Positions 24,870 through 28,162 of a DNA stretch of 28,162 bases are shown one piece after another; the stretch's first letter is position 1; each line of letters starts with the position of its first letter. The notes beneath the pieces are model-generated. The model saw only the letters and a list, made by a program, of their open reading frames with translations. It did not search any database and was not told the DNA's origin. The position numbers and the translations under genes were made by a program. Origin of the DNA: Deltaproteobacteria bacterium (GTDB taxonomy: Bacteria > Desulfobacterota > DSM-4660 > Desulfatiglandales > B25-G16). The stretch spans positions 1 through 28,162 of the forward strand of contig JAGYMO010000224.1 in NCBI GenBank assembly GCA_018400255.1, read 5' to 3'.

Positions 24870-25754
24870 TTATGCATAATGCCTCCCCATGCGAATTTCC
24901 AATCTCGAGACAGCAACTGAACAGGTCAGGGTAATGATGAGATATAAGAGGGCAATTGTAATCCATATTTCAAAGGTTAAATAAGTAGCTGCCATCAATT
25001 CCAGCCCTTGAAATGTTAATTCTTGGATTGAGATAACAGAAACGATGGAAGAATCCTTAATCAAGGAAATAAATTGTCCCGCTAAAGGTGGCAAAATTCG
25101 TTGTATTGCCTGCGGCAGAATAATACACCGCATTCTTTGTAATTTAGAAAATCCAAGAGCAGAGGCAGCCTCCCATTGACCCTTTTCTACTGATTGTATC
25201 CCTGAACGAACAATCTCGGTAATATATGCTCCTTCAAAAATAGCAAGCGAAACAACAGCAGAAATGAAGGCGGAAAGATAGGCAGGGGGCGCAAAAAAAA
25301 TCTTTACGAATCGCCTTGTACCTTCCGAGCAGGAGAAAATAAAATTATCCACGCCTAAAAGGGGCATGATCTGGTCGCTTACAAAAAAATAAAAGATAAG
25401 GATCAGGACCAGTGGCGGCATATTGCGTATCAATTCAACATAAGAACGACCAATCAGCCTGTAGAATAAGCTTTTACTTACCCTGAAGAGGCCCATAAGT
25501 GTGCCAAACACCGCGGCTAAAATGGTTCCCCAGATGCTTAAACGAATGGTTGTAAGAAGCCCTTCTATAAGTAGATTTGGAATCCATCTTCCGGCCTCTT
25601 CATCATAACGCAACATATATTGAGGTATTATATGCCAACTCCATTTATAGTGGAGTCCTACTTTCAACCTATAAGCGATATAAAGTCCAATACCAATAAT
25701 TGCAAGCACAATAAAAACGTCAAGGACCTTGAATTTTATCTTGTTTTTTTTCAA
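24870..25754 (-). CDS. Amino-acid ABC transporter permease (second set, distal)
   Basis: Channel subunit of a second polar amino-acid importer, 294 residues. An N-terminal helix (about 10-28) is followed by a periplasmic loop with YKWSWHIIPQYML and a core of about five helices. YVELIRNMPPLVLI and the EAA loop EAASALGFSKLQRMRCIILPQA are intact, so it should dock onto an ATPase. An insertion with SCSEGTRRFVKIFFAPPAYLS (near 150-175) makes it longer than the permeases at 6165 and 26819. It follows the binding-protein gene after 82 nt without a clear hairpin. It probably pairs with the permease at 26819 as a heterodimer. No ATPase gene accompanies this set. Confidence 0.92.
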   Translation of the reverse strand: MKKNKIKFKVLDVFIVLAIIGIGLYIAYRLKVGLHYKWSWHIIPQYMLRYDEEAGRWIPNLLIEGLLTTIRLSIWGTILAAVFGTLMGLFRVSKSLFYRLIGRSYVELIRNMPPLVLILIFYFFVSDQIMPLLGVDNFIFSCSEGTRRFVKIFFAPPAYLSAFISAVVSLAIFEGAYITEIVRSGIQSVEKGQWEAASALGFSKLQRMRCIILPQAIQRILPPLAGQFISLIKDSSIVSVISIQELTFQGLELMAATYLTFEIWITIALLYLIITLTCSVAVSRLEIRMGRHYA

Positions 25755-25836
25755 TAGAAGATCCGCGTTAGAGCATAGGTTTCTGTCTAAAAATATTCTA
25801 CACTTTTATATATCTTTCATAGGGCCTACAGTTAAT

Positions 25837-26670
25837 CTAATTTATCAAGGATTCCCAATCTCGGGTATTAAACCAGTAATTATGTCTTTCTTGTAGCCAT
25901 CCTTCTTCCTTTACATTACGAATCCAGTTATTAAAATAGTTTACTGTATCAAAATCCCCCTTCCGAACAGCAAAGCCTATAAGCTCCCTTGTAAATGGTT
26001 CTGGAAGCGCAAAAAGTCTCTCAGGATATCGTAAGGCTTGATATGCAGGCATGGGAAGAGACCCTACAACGGCATGCACCTTGCCATTTAAAAGTTCTTG
26101 GTACGCTTGAGCCTCGTCCTCAAAAAGATGTAATTTTGCCTCAGGCATATGCTTATTAATTGCAGCAACCGATGATGATCCAAGGCGAGCACCTATAGTG
26201 ACTCCTTTGCGGTTAAAATCTTTATAGTTAGTAAATCCGGCAGCAAGCGATTTATGAGCACAAATAGTTTGCCCGCTATAATCATAGGGTATAGTGAAGT
26301 TGACCTTTAGGTTCCGATCAGGCCGTATAGTCATGCCTCCGATAATAGCGTCAAACTTTCCTGTTAATAGCGCAGGAATAATCCCTGCCCATTTTGTTGG
26401 AACGATACTAATCTTTATACCAGTATCTTTAGCCAGCCTTGTTGCTACATCGACCTCAAAACCGACAAATTTACCAGTTTTATCCTTCATTGCCCATGGA
26501 ACAAATGTAGACATGCCGACACGTAAAATTCCCCTCTTTATTACATTCTCAATAGTGCTTTCCGATGACAATTGTTGTTGAACGTTGCCCGCAATGACAT
26601 TCGAAACAAACCCATATACTGTAAGACTCACAATAAAAAATATTGTTATTATTAAGACCTTCTTCTTCAT
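25837..26670 (-). CDS. Amino-acid ABC transporter, periplasmic binding protein (second set)
   Basis: A periplasmic family 3 binding protein of 278 residues from ATG 26670. The signal peptide (MKKKVL, long hydrophobic core, cleavage near Ala27 in NVIA) has no lipobox. It has the usual blocks: KRGILRVGMSTFVPWAMKD, GKFVGFEVDVATRLA, KWAGIIPALLTGKFDAI, and GGMTIRPDRNLKVNFTIP. The last two closely parallel the protein at 5174, so the two are paralogues. AAAGGGGGG precedes the ATG. A GTG 60 nt upstream (26730) is also in frame and has its own AAGGAG at 6-nt spacing; it would add 20 polar residues before the signal peptide, so I prefer the ATG. It lies between two permease genes. Confidence 0.92.
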   Translation of the reverse strand: MKKKVLIITIFFIVSLTVYGFVSNVIAGNVQQQLSSESTIENVIKRGILRVGMSTFVPWAMKDKTGKFVGFEVDVATRLAKDTGIKISIVPTKWAGIIPALLTGKFDAIIGGMTIRPDRNLKVNFTIPYDYSGQTICAHKSLAAGFTNYKDFNRKGVTIGARLGSSSVAAINKHMPEAKLHLFEDEAQAYQELLNGKVHAVVGSLPMPAYQALRYPERLFALPEPFTRELIGFAVRKGDFDTVNYFNNWIRNVKEEGWLQERHNYWFNTRDWESLIN

Positions 26671-26742
26671 AATCCCCCCTTTCTTATTATTATTCCCTCC
26701 TATATTAATCCAGGCACTAATTAAACGCACTCTTGTCTCCTT

Positions 26743-26759
26743 GTTTATTACGTGTCAAG
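26743..26759 (-). promoter_or_regulatory. CTTGACACGTAATAAAC motif upstream of second binding protein
   Basis: This 17-nt minus-strand sequence matches the -35 region of the dehydratase promoter (13274-13290) at 15 of 17 positions. Here no -10 box follows at normal spacing, so it may be an operator rather than a promoter element. It also overlaps the inverted repeat CGTGT-GACTTG-ACACG. Confidence 0.35.
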
Positions 26760-26818
26760 TCACACGATAAACCTTCGTATGTGTATAAAGAATTCTACGT
26801 GCCGGTATAAGGCCTTTG

Positions 26819-27640
26819 TCATTCAACTATACGAATATGTTTTTCAATACCATTAGTTAACGTGGACAAGGAAATAGTCACAAAAAGATATATAGCGGCA
26901 ACAGTAAACCATATCTCAAATGTCAAAAAAGTCTCGCTTGTAATAATCTGTCCTTGCATGGTTAAATCATAAATTGCTATTGTACTAACAAGGGCAGAAT
27001 CCTTAATCAATGATATCCCCTGATTGGTTAATGGTGGAAGAATACGTCTGATGGCCTGAGGAAAAGCAACATAGGTAAACGAACTAATCTTACCCATACC
27101 AAGGCTGTAGGCAGCCTCCCACTGACCTTTGTGTATGGAGACGATTCCACCCCTAAATATTTCCGAGGCATAAGCACCCTCAAATAAACTTAAAGCTAAA
27201 ACGGCTGACGTAAAACGGCTTATGTCAAGCGCAGGGCCTAACACAAAATATAGAAAAAAAAGCTGAACAAGAAGCGGTGTGTTCCTAATAATTTCAACAT
27301 AGCCTCGAGCAATCACTATGCCCATAAAGGAGCGTGACATTCGAAGCGCTGAAGTTGTCAATCCAATAAAAGCGGCCAGCACAATACTCCAAGCGCTTAT
27401 GTGTAAAGTGACAATCAGACCATGGATTAGGGGGCCAATTATAAATTTCCCATTTTCAATGCTAAAAAGAAACTGAGGCACCCTGTGCCATTGCCAGTGA
27501 TACCCAATCCTCTCCGTCCCCTTATAAATCAACCATGTCAATAGTATGAGGAGTAAAAAAAATTTAATTACATCTGCCCATGATGAGTGGATAAAGTAAA
27601 ATCTATTCCTCATGACATTATCGGCAAAATTTTGGGGCAT
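26819..27640 (-). CDS. Amino-acid ABC transporter permease (second set, proximal)
   Basis: First gene of the second importer, 273 residues. It has one N-terminal helix (about 24-42), a loop with YHWQWHRVPQFLF, and a core with YVEIIRNTPLLVQLFFLYF and the EAA loop EAAYSLGMGKISSFTYVAFPQA, all intact. It resembles the permease at 6165 strongly. Neither the ATG at 27640 nor the in-frame ATG at 27613 has a good ribosome-binding site; I kept the longer form. The binding-protein start lies 148 nt beyond the stop. No ATPase lies upstream within the window. Confidence 0.9.
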   Translation of the reverse strand: MPQNFADNVMRNRFYFIHSSWADVIKFFLLLILLTWLIYKGTERIGYHWQWHRVPQFLFSIENGKFIIGPLIHGLIVTLHISAWSIVLAAFIGLTTSALRMSRSFMGIVIARGYVEIIRNTPLLVQLFFLYFVLGPALDISRFTSAVLALSLFEGAYASEIFRGGIVSIHKGQWEAAYSLGMGKISSFTYVAFPQAIRRILPPLTNQGISLIKDSALVSTIAIYDLTMQGQIITSETFLTFEIWFTVAAIYLFVTISLSTLTNGIEKHIRIVE

Positions 27641-28052
27641 ATTATTTTTATTTAGGCAAGAAGGTTTTCTTATATGTCTTTGTAAGGATAGGCTCAGGCA
27701 ACGATTTGTGTAAATGATAGCATTTTATCTATAAAAATAAAAGGCTGAAATTTTAGGCATAAAGGTGGGTAACGGTAATCAGTCTCAATGGTCAAAATTT
27801 CTGAATATCTTGGCATCCAGATCCTCTGCCAAGACAAAGGCATATTACTCATAGAATTTTTGCCATATACAGGATAGGGTATCCTTAAGGGTTGATTTTG
27901 CTTCAAGATCAAAACTAGATGCGCAGGACATAAAATACCTAAGATGAATTCAAGCTGCAAGTGCACCACATAAGATAATGAGAAGACATGACAGGGTTTC
28001 TGGTATGTTGAGAAACATGACTAACTCACAACCGGAAGGAGTCTGCCATGTC
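27641..28052. other. 412-nt gap upstream of second importer
   Basis: No intact gene is convincing. A 91-codon minus-strand frame (27694-27969) lacks a ribosome-binding site and protein-like composition. Another minus-strand frame at 27785-27949 looks more like protein but has an internal stop. GTTTCT/AGAAAC (about 27996-28016) form a small hairpin, and AAGACATG/CATGTCTT lie further out on each side of it. Confidence 0.5.
27785..27949 (-). pseudogene. Possible decayed gene fragment
   Basis: Between two stops, the minus strand reads SSFDLEAKSTLKDTLSCIW followed by QKFYE, then a TAA (27847-27845), then YAFVLAEDLDAKIFRNFDH and a TGA. The charge and hydrophobic pattern runs across the internal stop as in a real helical protein, unlike the other frames here. 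I recognise no family, and a stop-free start is lacking, so it could equally be chance. Confidence 0.2.
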
Positions 28053-28162
28053 TTGCGACAAACAAGCATATAACGCCGCTTAATAGAATAATAAATATTT
28101 GACTAAATTAAACATAAGTCGCGCCTCCCGATCCCGTCACGGTCTCGGGACGGGGAGGGCAG
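28053..28162 (+). repeat. 110-nt repeat, right copy (matches 143-253)
   Basis: Same orientation as the copy at 143-253, beginning at the same base (TTGCGACAAACAAGCATATA) and running to the window end, so its true right border is not seen. In this copy CCTCCCGATCCCG pairs with CGGGACGGGGAGG (13 bp with a 2-nt mismatch) around TCACGGTCT, a strong GC-rich hairpin. Its left flank shares nothing with that of the other copy. Confidence 0.85.

Noticed and set aside
27694..27969. 91-residue minus-strand frame as a gene
   Set aside because: It has no ribosome-binding site and a low-complexity, hydrophobic and aromatic composition; another frame in the same DNA looks more like protein.
1..28162. Composite transposon or integrated island bounded by the end repeats
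   Set aside because: No transposase, integrase, phage or conjugation gene and no tRNA attachment site is present, and the genes between are ordinary housekeeping and transport genes of similar composition.

Overview
The window looks like chromosome from an anaerobic, Gram-negative (diderm) bacterium that lives largely on amino acids and peptides. The evidence is as follows. There are three periplasmic binding proteins whose Sec signal peptides end in an Ala-type cleavage site with no lipobox, three ABC import gene sets for amino acids or peptides, an isoaspartyl dipeptidase, and an oxygen-sensitive 2-hydroxyacyl-CoA dehydratase system with its ATP-driven activator. DNA is AT-rich (about 40% GC by eye). 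A Desulfobacterota/deltaproteobacterial host is my best guess, but it is inference; no rRNA or marker gene is present.

Layout. Positions 1-487 carry no gene but hold structured repeats. NADP-type isocitrate dehydrogenase (minus) follows, then an unrecognised 468-residue protein with a long helical region (minus), and a DMT/EamA transporter (plus). Next is a complete polar amino-acid ABC operon (plus, 5174-7692: binding protein, permease, ATPase) behind a good sigma70-type promoter and a leader of about 200 nt. An SLC13-type anion permease with two inserted RCK_C domains (plus) faces a minus-strand operon (10063-13242) encoding two 2-hydroxyacyl-CoA dehydratase subunits and their [4Fe-4S] activase. 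A sodium:solute symporter diverges from that operon and converges on an OB+HD protein of the YhaM type.

Positions 15959-23119 (all minus) form a peptide-utilisation block in transcriptional order isoaspartyl dipeptidase, DppD, DppF, DppA-like binding protein, DppB, DppC. Two nearly identical 48-nt palindromic repeats flank the DppD-DppF pair. Two plus-strand genes follow: a PlsC-type acyltransferase and an AIM24/TIGR00266 protein. The right end (24870-27640, minus) encodes permease, binding protein and permease of a second polar amino-acid importer that has no ATPase beside it. The last 110 nt repeat the sequence at 143-253.

How the genes fit together (inference). The Dpp system imports peptides and IadA cleaves isoaspartyl ones. 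The amino-acid importers supply substrates, and the dehydratase system may ferment a 2-hydroxyacyl-CoA derived from an amino acid; isocitrate dehydrogenase makes 2-oxoglutarate, the parent of one such substrate. Two of the three binding-protein genes are followed at once by a strong hairpin with a T-rich tail, which suggests that binding proteins are made in excess over permeases. I found no CRISPR array, tRNA, rRNA, transposase or integrase. Nothing here is clearly a new system; the points most worth pursuing are the orphan permease-binding protein-permease set, the unassigned dehydratase operon with its divergent symporter, the IadA metal-ligand replacement and the repeats.
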